A stretch of 18,183 bases of DNA from Candidatus Omnitrophota bacterium (lineage in GTDB: Bacteria; Omnitrophota; Gorgyraeia; Duberdicusellales; 4484-171). The position numbers and the translations under genes are program-made. The notes beneath the pieces are model-generated. The model was not told the DNA's origin and made no database searches. It was given only the letters and a program-made list of their open reading frames with translations. The stretch lies in assembly GCA_028702365.1 (NCBI GenBank), contig JAQVOZ010000006.1, positions 1 through 18,183 of the forward strand, given 5' to 3'. This document shows, one piece after another, positions 1 through 6,364 of this stretch (positions are counted from its first letter, which is position 1; each line of letters opens with the position of its first letter).

Positions 1-131
1 ATGAGATGAATGACCCTTATTGCGATTTGGATTATACCCCGAATGACGCAAAAGAAAAAAAGATAAATAAAGCATTGTTGCTTGCACGCGGCCGCGGCGG
101 GATAAACGTAGTTTTAGCAGTTGAAAAATAA
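1..131 (+). CDS. Ketosynthase C-terminus, KS-beta/chain-length-factor-like (5' partial)
   Basis: This is the end of a gene that begins before the window; it is open in frame 3 and stops with TAA at 129-131, leaving 43 visible codons. The visible sequence contains DLDYTPNDAKEKK followed by ALLLARGRGGINVVLAVEK. The D-L-D-Y-x-P-N stretch and the final G-G-x-N strand are the usual closing elements of FabF-type ketosynthases. In type II polyketide synthases the KS-alpha subunit usually ends in a GFGG-type motif, whereas the KS-beta/chain-length factor often ends in an ALVLARGxGG-like strand. The latter is closer to what is seen here, and the position directly before an ACP fits the classical order KS-alpha, KS-beta, ACP. 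The catalytic cysteine or glutamine that would settle the subunit type lies outside the window. The ketosynthase fold is fairly sure; the subunit assignment is inference. Confidence 0.75.
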   Translation, partial: EMNDPYCDLDYTPNDAKEKKINKALLLARGRGGINVVLAVEK

Positions 132-144
132 TTTAAAGGTATAA

Positions 145-242
145 CCCCGAAGTGCCTATCCAGCAGGATGCCCTGTTGGGCTATATACTCAAAAAATCTC
201 TCACAAGAGTACTCGTTCGATATTTTTTGAGAGCACTTCGGG
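145..242. repeat. 98-bp inverted-repeat element with three-way-junction fold between KS and ACP genes
   Basis: The ends are a perfect 10-bp inverted repeat: CCCGAAGTGC at 146-155 and GCACTTCGGG at 233-242. Inside are a second perfect 10-bp pair, CTCAAAAAAT at 188-197 with ATTTTTTGAG at 222-231, and a hairpin, CCAGCAGG at 160-167 with CCTGTTGG at 172-179 (one G-U pair). As RNA this would be a three-way junction. ATAA lies directly outside each end (141-144 and 243-246), like a 4-bp target-site duplication, so a small non-autonomous mobile element is possible. No protein-coding frame in it looks real. Alternatively it is a regulatory or processing structure in the polyketide operon mRNA. Confidence 0.6.
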
Positions 243-255
243 ATAATTCGACTAG

Positions 256-288
256 GCAATTTTTCATACAGGAAATTTGAAAAATTGC
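256..288 (+). promoter_or_regulatory. Perfect hairpin just upstream of the ACP ribosome binding site
   Basis: GCAATTTTTC at 256-265 is exactly complementary to GAAAAATTGC at 279-288, with a 13-base loop between them. It ends 9 bases before the Shine-Dalgarno sequence TAGGAGG (298-304), which itself is 6 bases from the ACP start codon at 311. The stem is A/T rich and is not followed by a run of T, so it is a poor terminator. An mRNA end-protecting or processing element that lets the ACP be made in excess of the KS subunits is a plausible role, but this is inference. Confidence 0.5.
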
Positions 289-310
289 AAGTCTCATTAG
301 GAGGTTTTAA

Positions 311-544
311 ATGGCGTTAAAAGAAGACGTTGTGAATGCAATTGCCGATATCTTGGATGTAAAAGTTGATGAATTGGCAGATACTGAAAAATTATATGAT
401 TCAGTCGGCGTAGATTCAACAGAGATGGTTGAGCTTTGCGTTTCTTTGGGCAAAAAGTTTGGCGTAAAAATTGCCACTAATGAAATAACAAAATCGTCAA
501 CGCCGCTTGAAATAACGGCATTGATAGAGAAGAAGAAACAATAA
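311..544 (+). CDS. Acyl carrier protein
   Basis: A 77-residue carrier protein, the normal length for a stand-alone ACP. The phosphopantetheine attachment motif is GVDSTEMVEL with the serine at residue 36, and helix 2 follows as expected. After transfer of 4'-phosphopantetheine it would carry the growing acyl or polyketide chain as a thioester in the cytoplasm. The start is supported by a strong TAGGAGG (298-304) spaced 6 bases from the ATG. It follows a ketosynthase end and precedes two polyketide-type cyclases, so a dedicated polyketide ACP is more likely than the fatty-acid AcpP. The SDR gene at 3973 and the aromatase at 1434 support the same reading. An ACP of an unusual fatty-acid system is the main alternative. 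Confidence 0.92.
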   Translation: MALKEDVVNAIADILDVKVDELADTEKLYDSVGVDSTEMVELCVSLGKKFGVKIATNEITKSSTPLEITALIEKKKQ

Positions 545-565
545 AGCCGGTTTAAGCTTATAAGT

Positions 566-1375
566 ATGAAAATAATCGATTTAAGCTTACCCATTGATGA
601 TAAGGCCTTTGAGGTACATCACGTTGAAATCGAACGGGTGTCGCATAAGGAAGGAGTCCGCAAATTTAACCGCGTATTAATGGGGAAGACACTTAAAGGC
701 AAGCTCCAATACATATTAGGTAAACGTATTGTTAAAAAAGAAGACCTTCCGGATGAAGAGTTTTTATCTTTAGAAATTGTGCATTCGCCGGTGCATATTG
801 GAACGCACCTGGATTATTCCTTTCATTACGGTTCAAAGTCAGAAGGCCGCGTTTCCAAAACAGCAGAAGAAATTCCTCTTGAGTGGTGTTATCAAGACGG
901 CGTGAAACTTGATGTTTCTCATAAAAAACTAAACGAAGTGATAACGGCCAAAGATTTAGAAGACGTTTTGAAAAAAATAAATTATACACTGAAACCTTTG
1001 GACATTGTTTTATTACGCACCGGAGCGGATAAGCTTTTTGGAGGGCCCAAATACTTCAGCGATTATCCTGGCATTGATATTTCGGCCATAGATTATTTAC
1101 TGGATAGAGGAATAAAAATTTTCGGCGTTGATACTATGGGCATAGACCGGCCTTACAGATTTATGCTTAAAGAATTTTTGGAAACTAAAAATGCGAAAAA
1201 ATTATACCCGGCGCATTTCTATGGGCGCACTCGCGAATTTATTCATATAGAAAGGTTGGCAAATTTAGAAAAATTACCCGATTTTGGTTTTAAAGTAAAT
1301 TGTTTTCCGGTAAAAATAAAATGTACTGGCGCTGCCTGGGCGAGAGTGGTTGGAATTATCGATGAATATAAATAA
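566..1375 (+). CDS. Cyclase family protein (PF04199), HxGTHxDxPxH-type putative polyketide cyclase
   Basis: A 269-residue protein of the metal-dependent cyclase/kynurenine formamidase-like superfamily. The signature is seen as HIGTHLDYSFH at residues 77-87: His77, Gly79, Thr80, His81, Asp83 and His87 match HxGTHxDxPxH, but the usual proline is Ser85. Members in actinomycete aromatic polyketide loci (the ZhuJ, SnoaM and OxyN type) close later rings, and others hydrolyse N-formylkynurenine. Because the genes on both sides are an ACP and a TcmN-like aromatase, ring closure is the better inference. The ATG at 566 is 21 bases after the ACP stop and has no convincing Shine-Dalgarno sequence, so translation may be coupled to the ACP. 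The family is sure; the substrate is not known. Confidence 0.85.
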   Translation: MKIIDLSLPIDDKAFEVHHVEIERVSHKEGVRKFNRVLMGKTLKGKLQYILGKRIVKKEDLPDEEFLSLEIVHSPVHIGTHLDYSFHYGSKSEGRVSKTAEEIPLEWCYQDGVKLDVSHKKLNEVITAKDLEDVLKKINYTLKPLDIVLLRTGADKLFGGPKYFSDYPGIDISAIDYLLDRGIKIFGVDTMGIDRPYRFMLKEFLETKNAKKLYPAHFYGRTREFIHIERLANLEKLPDFGFKVNCFPVKIKCTGAAWARVVGIIDEYK

Positions 1376-1399
1376 TCCCTTGCGCCTATGTATCGGTTA

Positions 1400-1421
1400 A
1401 ATTTTGCCTCAGGCGAAAATT
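1400..1421 (+). promoter_or_regulatory. Small hairpin before the aromatase RBS
   Basis: AATTTTGCC (1400-1408, reading from the A at 1400) pairs with GGCGAAAATT (1412-1421) with one bulged G and a TCA loop. It lies directly against the AAGGAGG at 1422-1428 of the aromatase/cyclase gene. No T-run follows, so it is unlikely to be a terminator. It may only affect access to the ribosome binding site or mRNA stability. Confidence 0.3.
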
Positions 1422-1433
1422 AAGGAGGTTTAT

Positions 1434-1874
1434 ATGGGACACACAGTTAATTCAATTATAATTAATGCCCCTTACGAAAAAGTCTTTGATATTTCCAATG
1501 ACATTGAGCGCTGGACAGATTTATTCGGCGGTGAATATAAGGAGGCAACAGTTGAAAAAAAAGAAGGCAACAAGATAACCTTTAAACTTATGGACGATGA
1601 AGGAAGAACCTGGAAATCGTGGCGGCTTTTATTCAAAGATAAAAATTTTGCCTATGCAGAGCGCGAAGAGCCGAAATTTCCCTTTAAATTTATGAAAATC
1701 ATCTGGCTTTATACCGAGCGGCCAAACGGTATTGAGCTTACATGGATTCAGCATTTTGAAATGGATGAAAAAGCAAAATTTAACGACGAACAGGTAGAAG
1801 GATTTATCAATAAACATTCAAAAGATAATTTGAAAATTTTTAAAGAAGTTATAGAAAAAGAAGCGCAAAAATAA
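1434..1874 (+). CDS. Aromatase/cyclase, TcmN/WhiE-like SRPBCC (START-fold) polyketide cyclase
   Basis: A 146-residue single-domain SRPBCC protein. Its N-terminus, GHTVNSIIINAP followed by NDIERWTDLF, closely resembles the monodomain aromatase/cyclases of type II polyketide synthases such as TcmN and WhiE-ORFVI, which bind the ACP-linked poly-beta-keto chain in a deep pocket and close and aromatise the first ring. By eye, Trp27, Tyr35, Arg64 and Arg77 line up with TcmN Trp28, Tyr35, Arg69 and Arg82, the pocket residues. The C-terminal long helix (ending NLKIFKEVIEKEAQK) is also typical. An upstream in-frame TTG at 1404 exists, but the AAGGAGG at 1422-1428, 5 bases before ATG 1434, and homology starting at GHT fix the start. 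A generic lipid-binding SRPBCC protein is the alternative. Confidence 0.88.
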   Translation: MGHTVNSIIINAPYEKVFDISNDIERWTDLFGGEYKEATVEKKEGNKITFKLMDDEGRTWKSWRLLFKDKNFAYAEREEPKFPFKFMKIIWLYTERPNGIELTWIQHFEMDEKAKFNDEQVEGFINKHSKDNLKIFKEVIEKEAQK

Positions 1875-1891
1875 CTGGTATTTTCTACAAA

Positions 1892-3013
1892 ATGAAAAAG
1901 CTGACTTTTATAATTCTGTGCCTCGAAGGCGCGATTTTATCGTTCAACGTTGCTGCGGCAGCTGCTCTTATCCCTTCTGTAGCAACAGACTTTGGGGTCT
2001 CGGAATTTGCCGCCGGCAGAATTGTTTGGCTTTATATGATTCCTTACGGCATAGCTGCTCTTTTCTACGGGCCTCTGGTCCGCTCCTTTGACGCCAAAAA
2101 GATTGAACTGATTTGCCTTTTATCTTTTTCTGCGGCTAATCTATTGGCTGCTTTTTCAAAGAATATCTCTATGCTTTTTGCGGCAAGGTTTTTTATGGGA
2201 GTTTTTGGCGCATCCGTTATACCGCTTGCTTTAATTTTGATAGCACAGTCGCATGGGAGCGAAAAAAGAGGAAGAACGGTTGGCATTTTTTTTGCTTCGA
2301 CGTTCATAGCTTCTCTTCTGGGGCTATTTTTAAGCGGTGTTTTGCATTGGCGTTTAATCTTCCTGCTGCCGGCAATTTCAGGTTTGATGCTTTTGCCTTT
2401 AATGCATTTCTATTTGCCGCATTTTCCCCCGGTTAATAAGAAATTTGCCATCAATTACATCGAGCCGTTTAAAGATAAGGTTATTTTGTATATGTTTACC
2501 TATATATTTATTATAAGCCTGCTTTATCATGGCCTTCAGCAATGGTTTTCGGTTTATTTTTCTACGCAGTATAACATAGGCCAATTTGCAATCAGTATGC
2601 TTATTACTTTAACAAGTCTTAGCGGAGTATTCGGGGAAACAATTGGAGGAATACTTTCCGATAAAATTGGCAGAATAAAGACCGTTAATCTGGGAATAAT
2701 TTTAATGATTACAAGTGTACTGTTTCTTATTTTTAAAATGCCGGTTTTTATCCTTGGCTTAATTATGATTATCTGGGGATTAGGCTGGACATTTAATCAC
2801 GCGGGAATTTCCACAATACTTACGGATTTACCGAAGAAATTTTTGCACGAAGCAGCCAGCCTAAACTCAAGCGTGCGTTTTGTTTCGGGAGGCCTGGGTG
2901 TAGCCTTTTCCGGACTGATAATGCAAAAAAGCTTTGGTTTTGGTTTTATGATTGTTTTAGTTTCGCTTTTTGTTTTATTGATTTTTACAAAACAATTAAT
3001 TATCAAGGTGTAA
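1892..3013 (+). CDS. MFS transporter, 12 transmembrane helices
   Basis: A 373-residue inner-membrane protein with 12 readable hydrophobic segments, six on each side of a cytoplasmic loop near residues 180-195. The loop between helices 8 and 9 carries GGILSDKIGRIK, the classical major facilitator motif A (GxLxDxxGRR-type), with a weaker copy between helices 2 and 3 (YGPLVRSFDAKK). It is short for a 12-helix transporter because the loops are minimal. It begins 17 bases after the aromatase stop without a clear Shine-Dalgarno sequence. MFS drug:proton antiporters are common in natural-product loci, so export of the polyketide is the likely job. Uptake of a precursor cannot be excluded, because direction is not readable from sequence. 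Confidence 0.88.
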   Translation: MKKLTFIILCLEGAILSFNVAAAAALIPSVATDFGVSEFAAGRIVWLYMIPYGIAALFYGPLVRSFDAKKIELICLLSFSAANLLAAFSKNISMLFAARFFMGVFGASVIPLALILIAQSHGSEKRGRTVGIFFASTFIASLLGLFLSGVLHWRLIFLLPAISGLMLLPLMHFYLPHFPPVNKKFAINYIEPFKDKVILYMFTYIFIISLLYHGLQQWFSVYFSTQYNIGQFAISMLITLTSLSGVFGETIGGILSDKIGRIKTVNLGIILMITSVLFLIFKMPVFILGLIMIIWGLGWTFNHAGISTILTDLPKKFLHEAASLNSSVRFVSGGLGVAFSGLIMQKSFGFGFMIVLVSLFVLLIFTKQLIIKV

Positions 3014-3020
3014 AATAAAA

Positions 3021-3968
3021 ATGAGAAACCCGAAAACGATTTTGATAAATGCTTTTTTAATCTTATTGCCATTTGCAGCCTTTGGCGATACGGTCGTTCT
3101 CAAATCCGGCAAGACTATTGAAGCGAATTTAATTGAACAAACGGACGAAAAAATAAAATTAAATATTAACGGTGTTCCAATAACCTATTATATTGATGAA
3201 ATTAATACGATAAATGGGAATAAAGTTGCAGTTGCTAAAACAATTGAAGGCGAAAGCAATATTAAAGAATTTATTTCCAGGGTAAATAGCGCGTATTATA
3301 ACTTGAAAAAAGAGAGTTTAAAGGGTTTTAAATGCGAAGTGACGATATTAAGCGATATTATGCGGCAGACCCAAAATACAATTGTTTCAAAATATGGCGC
3401 CAATAGCAAAGAAGCAAAAGCGTTGGACTCCGTTAAATATTTTCTGATTTTTGATGAAAATGGCAATCACAAAGTTGAATATACTCCCTATGAAAAAACC
3501 GGCAACACGGCATTCGACCACGACAACGAGAAAATCATCCAATCTGGACAGGGAATGATTGCTTCTTTCTGCTCGGGTTGGAAACCTTTTGTTTTTAATG
3601 CAATTTTTGGCGAAGCCAGCACAATTAATAAGATTAAAGAAACAGAAAACGGATTCGAGATAGCATATAAAAATAACGGACTTGATGGCACCATGATTCT
3701 TAATAAAGATTTTTCAGCTACGCAGAATGTTCTTATGGCCGGCGAACAGACTGTAACATCAGTATATAAATTCATTCAGACGCCAAAAGGATTTTTATTG
3801 CGTGATGCCGGCATGCATACTGCAGAAATAAAAGTAACGTTTATGATTGAATATCAAATAATAGATGGGTTAGAGCTCCTTAAGCAAGTTACTTCCCGCA
3901 CGGAAGACAATAACCATGAGGCAGCTTTCACTTATAATTTTTCAAATTACGAGCTAAAGAGGAGGTAA
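3021..3968 (+). CDS. Exported protein of unknown function with LolA-like features
   Basis: A 315-residue protein with a Sec signal peptide: basic start (MRNPK), a hydrophobic core (ILINAFLILLPFAAF) and a probable cut near Gly22-Asp23. There is no lipobox cysteine. Next comes a short beta domain, DTVVLKSGKTIEANLIEQTD and GVPITYYIDEINTINGN, the kind of strand repeat seen at the N-terminus of many exported proteins in Gram-negative bacteria. Residues about 80-315 form a beta-rich region (for example GFEIAYKNNGLDGTMILNKD) that recalls the LolA/LolB lipoprotein-carrier fold, but I do not recognise the family. It starts 7 bases after the transporter stop and its own stop overlaps the ribosome binding site of the SDR gene, so it belongs to this operon. 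A periplasmic carrier or handling factor for a hydrophobic product is speculation. Confidence 0.75.
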   Translation: MRNPKTILINAFLILLPFAAFGDTVVLKSGKTIEANLIEQTDEKIKLNINGVPITYYIDEINTINGNKVAVAKTIEGESNIKEFISRVNSAYYNLKKESLKGFKCEVTILSDIMRQTQNTIVSKYGANSKEAKALDSVKYFLIFDENGNHKVEYTPYEKTGNTAFDHDNEKIIQSGQGMIASFCSGWKPFVFNAIFGEASTINKIKETENGFEIAYKNNGLDGTMILNKDFSATQNVLMAGEQTVTSVYKFIQTPKGFLLRDAGMHTAEIKVTFMIEYQIIDGLELLKQVTSRTEDNNHEAAFTYNFSNYELKRR

Positions 3969-3972
3969 GGAA

Positions 3973-4749
3973 ATGAGTTCAGATTTAAAAGGTAAAACCG
4001 CAATTGTAACCGGTGCGAGCCGTGGAATAGGAAAGGCTCTCGCTTCTGTTGCAGCGAGTTTAGGCGCGAACGTTGCTATTGCTGCGCGAGGAGAAGGCCC
4101 GTTAAAAGAAACTGCCGCAGAAATAGAAAAAAAATATAAAGTTAAGGTTTTGGCTGTGCCTTGCGATGTTACCAAGCTGGAAGATTTGGAAAATTTAGTA
4201 AACAAAACAAAAGAAAAGTTTGGAAACATTGATATCTTAATAAATAATGCAGGCGTATCCAGCCAGTATCCTTTTGAAAAACAGCCGATTGAAGATTTTG
4301 AAAGGCTGGCGCATACCAATTATCTGGGTTATGTGCGCTTGATTCGCCTGGTAATAAACGATATGATAAAGAATAAATCCGGGGCAATAATCAATATGGT
4401 TTCAGGCTCAACTCTTTGTGACCCTCTGCCGAGAAATTTTATTGTGTATAGTTCGTTAAAAGTCGGGCTTCGCGCTTTTTCAAAGGGGTTATTTTGGGAA
4501 TTGCGCGACCATGGTATTAAGGTTACCTCGCTTTTGCCGGGAGTACCCGATACAGACTTAACCGGTAAATTAGAAGAAATAACTGCAAATTCCTCGCGTT
4601 TAATGACTACTGAGGCCATTGAGAACGCGCTAAGATTTGCCTTAACTGTTCCGGCAAATGTCTGTCCGCTTGAGATTGCAGTTATTAACCAGCAAACGCC
4701 ATGGACGAAGCCAGTTATACCGTATAAGCAGGATCATCCGAAGAAGTAG
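3973..4749 (+). CDS. SDR-family oxidoreductase, FabG-like (putative polyketide ketoreductase)
   Basis: A 258-residue classical short-chain dehydrogenase/reductase. The Rossmann nucleotide motif TGASRGIG is at residues 13-20, NNAG at 91-94, and the catalytic set Ser146, Tyr159 and Lys163 is complete (YSSLK with the usual 13-residue S-Y spacing). Proteins of this type reduce 3-oxoacyl-ACP with NADPH, and in aromatic polyketide systems they reduce one keto group of the nascent chain before cyclisation. The start at 3973 is supported by GGAGG (3961-3965), which lies inside the last codons of the preceding gene, so expression is coupled. The C-terminal tail (VINQQTPWTKPVIPYKQD) differs from FabG, which normally ends soon after a conserved DGG segment, so this is probably not the fatty-acid FabG. 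The exact substrate is unknown. Confidence 0.9.
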   Translation: MSSDLKGKTAIVTGASRGIGKALASVAASLGANVAIAARGEGPLKETAAEIEKKYKVKVLAVPCDVTKLEDLENLVNKTKEKFGNIDILINNAGVSSQYPFEKQPIEDFERLAHTNYLGYVRLIRLVINDMIKNKSGAIINMVSGSTLCDPLPRNFIVYSSLKVGLRAFSKGLFWELRDHGIKVTSLLPGVPDTDLTGKLEEITANSSRLMTTEAIENALRFALTVPANVCPLEIAVINQQTPWTKPVIPYKQDHPKK

Positions 4750-4771
4750 AGAATAGTAAGATACGGAATTT

Positions 4772-4809
4772 TATAATAACAATTTAATTCGCCCCGACAC
4801 AATGTCGGG
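4772..4809 (+). promoter_or_regulatory. Candidate -10 box and hairpin upstream of the radical SAM gene
   Basis: The 81-base gap 4750-4830 contains a consensus TATAAT at 4772-4777 but no recognisable -35 box at the expected distance, so promoter status is weak. A perfect hairpin, CCCGACA (4793-4799), loop CAA, TGTCGGG (4803-4809), sits between that box and the AAGGAGG at 4817-4823. It lacks a T-run, so it is not a typical intrinsic terminator. It could separate expression of the radical SAM enzyme from the genes upstream. Confidence 0.35.
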
Positions 4810-4830
4810 AATCATTAAGGAGGAAACGCA

Positions 4831-6288
4831 ATGAAGATTCTATTCGTAATGCCGAAAATCGGCGCATGGGCAACGCACGGAAATCATTTTGCACCTAATC
4901 AATTATATGCTCAATGGGGGGCGTATATTCGCGAGAAAGGCTATGATAACCTCGAGGTTTTGGATGCAACAGTTTTGGGTATTCCTATTGAAAATATTGC
5001 CGAAAAAGTTAAAGAAAAAAATCCCGACATTGTTGTTATGGGCGATATGATACATTGTTCGGTTGGGTACGGCGAAATAGCTTACTTTAACCAGGCTGCC
5101 CGCTTGATAAAAGAAGCGCTTCCAAAAACAAAAATCATTGTCGGCGGCCTTTGGTATTCCGCTTTACCGGTTGAAACTCTTGAGAGCAACCCGGCTATTG
5201 ATTATGTAATTATGGGCGAAGAGGAATCGTTTTTTGATCTCATCGATGCTATAGATAAAAACAAAAACATGAAAGATGTCGCAGGTGTTACTTCCCGTAT
5301 AGACGGTAAGCCTGTAATGGGGCCGCATAAACCGCTCTTGCAGGATTTGGACAAATTACCTCTTCCGGCATATGATTTATTTCAGATGGATAAATATGTG
5401 GGACACACTTTCTGGAAGCCGTTTGTGGAAATGATGACTTCCCGTGGCTGCCCTTCAGCTTGCACTTTTTGCTATGAGTGGGATCAATATGACCCGCGCA
5501 GCCCGCAGGATTTTTTAACCTGGCGTGCGAAATCTCCGGAAAGAGTCATAGAGGAGCTGGACTTGTTACATAAAATGGGCACTAAAGTAGTAGTTATCCA
5601 GGATGATAATTTTAATGTTAATCCGGCGCGAGTTGAAAAATTCTGCAAGTTGAAAAAAGAACATAACAATCCGATAAAATGGGTTTCTTTAGGCAGGGCC
5701 GTCGACTGGATTAATTGCGAAAAGATTTTGCCTCTCATGAAAGAAACAGGAATGTTTATGGGGGTATTTGGAATTGAAGTAACAACTCCGGAAGAACTTA
5801 AGAAAATAGCAAAAGGTATAACCATTGACCAGATTAAGAAAACAATCGATATTCTGCGCGCCCAAAATATCGCAATTGTTGCCGATATTATGATGGGTTT
5901 CGATGATGACACGGAATATTCTATAAAGCAAAGGTTTGAATTTACCGATGAAGTTGACCCGGATATTCTTTGGGTCGGTTACGTGACGCCCGCTCCTAAT
6001 TCACCAATTTGGAGACAGAGAATAAAACGCGGAGAAATTGATATTAAAAAGATTGATTTTCTTAAATGGGATTTTTTACATCCGGTTATGCCAACACCGC
6101 ATCTGACTCTTGAAGATTACGGGAGGCTCGGTGCCTGGTGTATGCGTGAATTTTTTTCAAAGCCGGGGCGCATCCAAAGAATTATGACAAGTAATTTTGA
6201 TCCGCTTGCAAAACTTTGCTTTGAGGATGTTATGCGCGGAGTTTCAAAGTGGGAAGCCGGAGCAGTTAAGGGAGAGAAACACATCTAA
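4831..6288 (+). CDS. B12-binding-domain radical SAM protein (BchE-like architecture)
   Basis: A 485-residue protein with an N-terminal Rossmann-like B12-binding-type domain (about residues 1-150; PDIVVMGDMIH, KIIVGGLWYSALPVE, YVIMGEEESF) and a radical SAM core beginning RGCPSACTFC. The CxxxCxxC [4Fe-4S] ligands are Cys207, Cys211 and Cys214. The order of domains is that of BchE and the class B radical SAM methyltransferases. The DxHxxG cobalamin His motif is not evident, so cobalamin use is uncertain. It would cleave SAM reductively and give 5'-deoxyadenosine. In this locus it probably methylates, cyclises or otherwise modifies the polyketide under anoxic conditions, where oxygenases cannot serve. 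The start is firm: AAGGAGG at 4817-4823, 7 bases from the ATG. Confidence 0.9.
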   Translation: MKILFVMPKIGAWATHGNHFAPNQLYAQWGAYIREKGYDNLEVLDATVLGIPIENIAEKVKEKNPDIVVMGDMIHCSVGYGEIAYFNQAARLIKEALPKTKIIVGGLWYSALPVETLESNPAIDYVIMGEEESFFDLIDAIDKNKNMKDVAGVTSRIDGKPVMGPHKPLLQDLDKLPLPAYDLFQMDKYVGHTFWKPFVEMMTSRGCPSACTFCYEWDQYDPRSPQDFLTWRAKSPERVIEELDLLHKMGTKVVVIQDDNFNVNPARVEKFCKLKKEHNNPIKWVSLGRAVDWINCEKILPLMKETGMFMGVFGIEVTTPEELKKIAKGITIDQIKKTIDILRAQNIAIVADIMMGFDDDTEYSIKQRFEFTDEVDPDILWVGYVTPAPNSPIWRQRIKRGEIDIKKIDFLKWDFLHPVMPTPHLTLEDYGRLGAWCMREFFSKPGRIQRIMTSNFDPLAKLCFEDVMRGVSKWEAGAVKGEKHI

Positions 6289-6291
6289 TTC

Positions 6292-6357
6292 AGTTTACAG
6301 TAAACAGTGTACAGTTTACTGTAAAAACTGTACACTGTAAGCTGTTAACTGTAAACT
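6292..6357. repeat. 66-bp imperfect palindrome made of repeated ACAGTTTACAGT-like units
   Basis: Two nested perfect pairs are seen: AGTTTACAGT (6292-6301) with ACTGTAAACT (6348-6357), and a 14-bp pair, 6304-6317 with 6325-6338, around a 7-base loop. The arms are also built from short repeats of TACAGT/ACTGTA. In RNA this is a long A/U-rich rod, and the top strand continues CTTTTTATT, which makes weak intrinsic termination possible. It lies 1 base after the radical SAM stop and ends 7 bases before the next ATG, filling the whole gap. A mobile repeat of the REP kind, a terminator, or a combined boundary element are the options. Confidence 0.75.
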
Positions 6358-6364
6358 TTTTATT

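Noticed and set aside
32..259. 75-codon reverse-strand open frame over the KS end and inverted repeats
   Set aside because: It overlaps the real KS end and reads through palindromic DNA; its protein shows no family pattern.
1404..1433. Upstream TTG start for the aromatase/cyclase
   Set aside because: The added ten residues lie over the hairpin and RBS; AAGGAGG with ATG 1434 and family homology fix the start.
4772..4777. Strong promoter before the radical SAM gene based on perfect TATAAT
   Set aside because: No -35 box at 16-18 bases; in AT-rich DNA a lone -10 match is weak. Kept only as part of a low-confidence feature.
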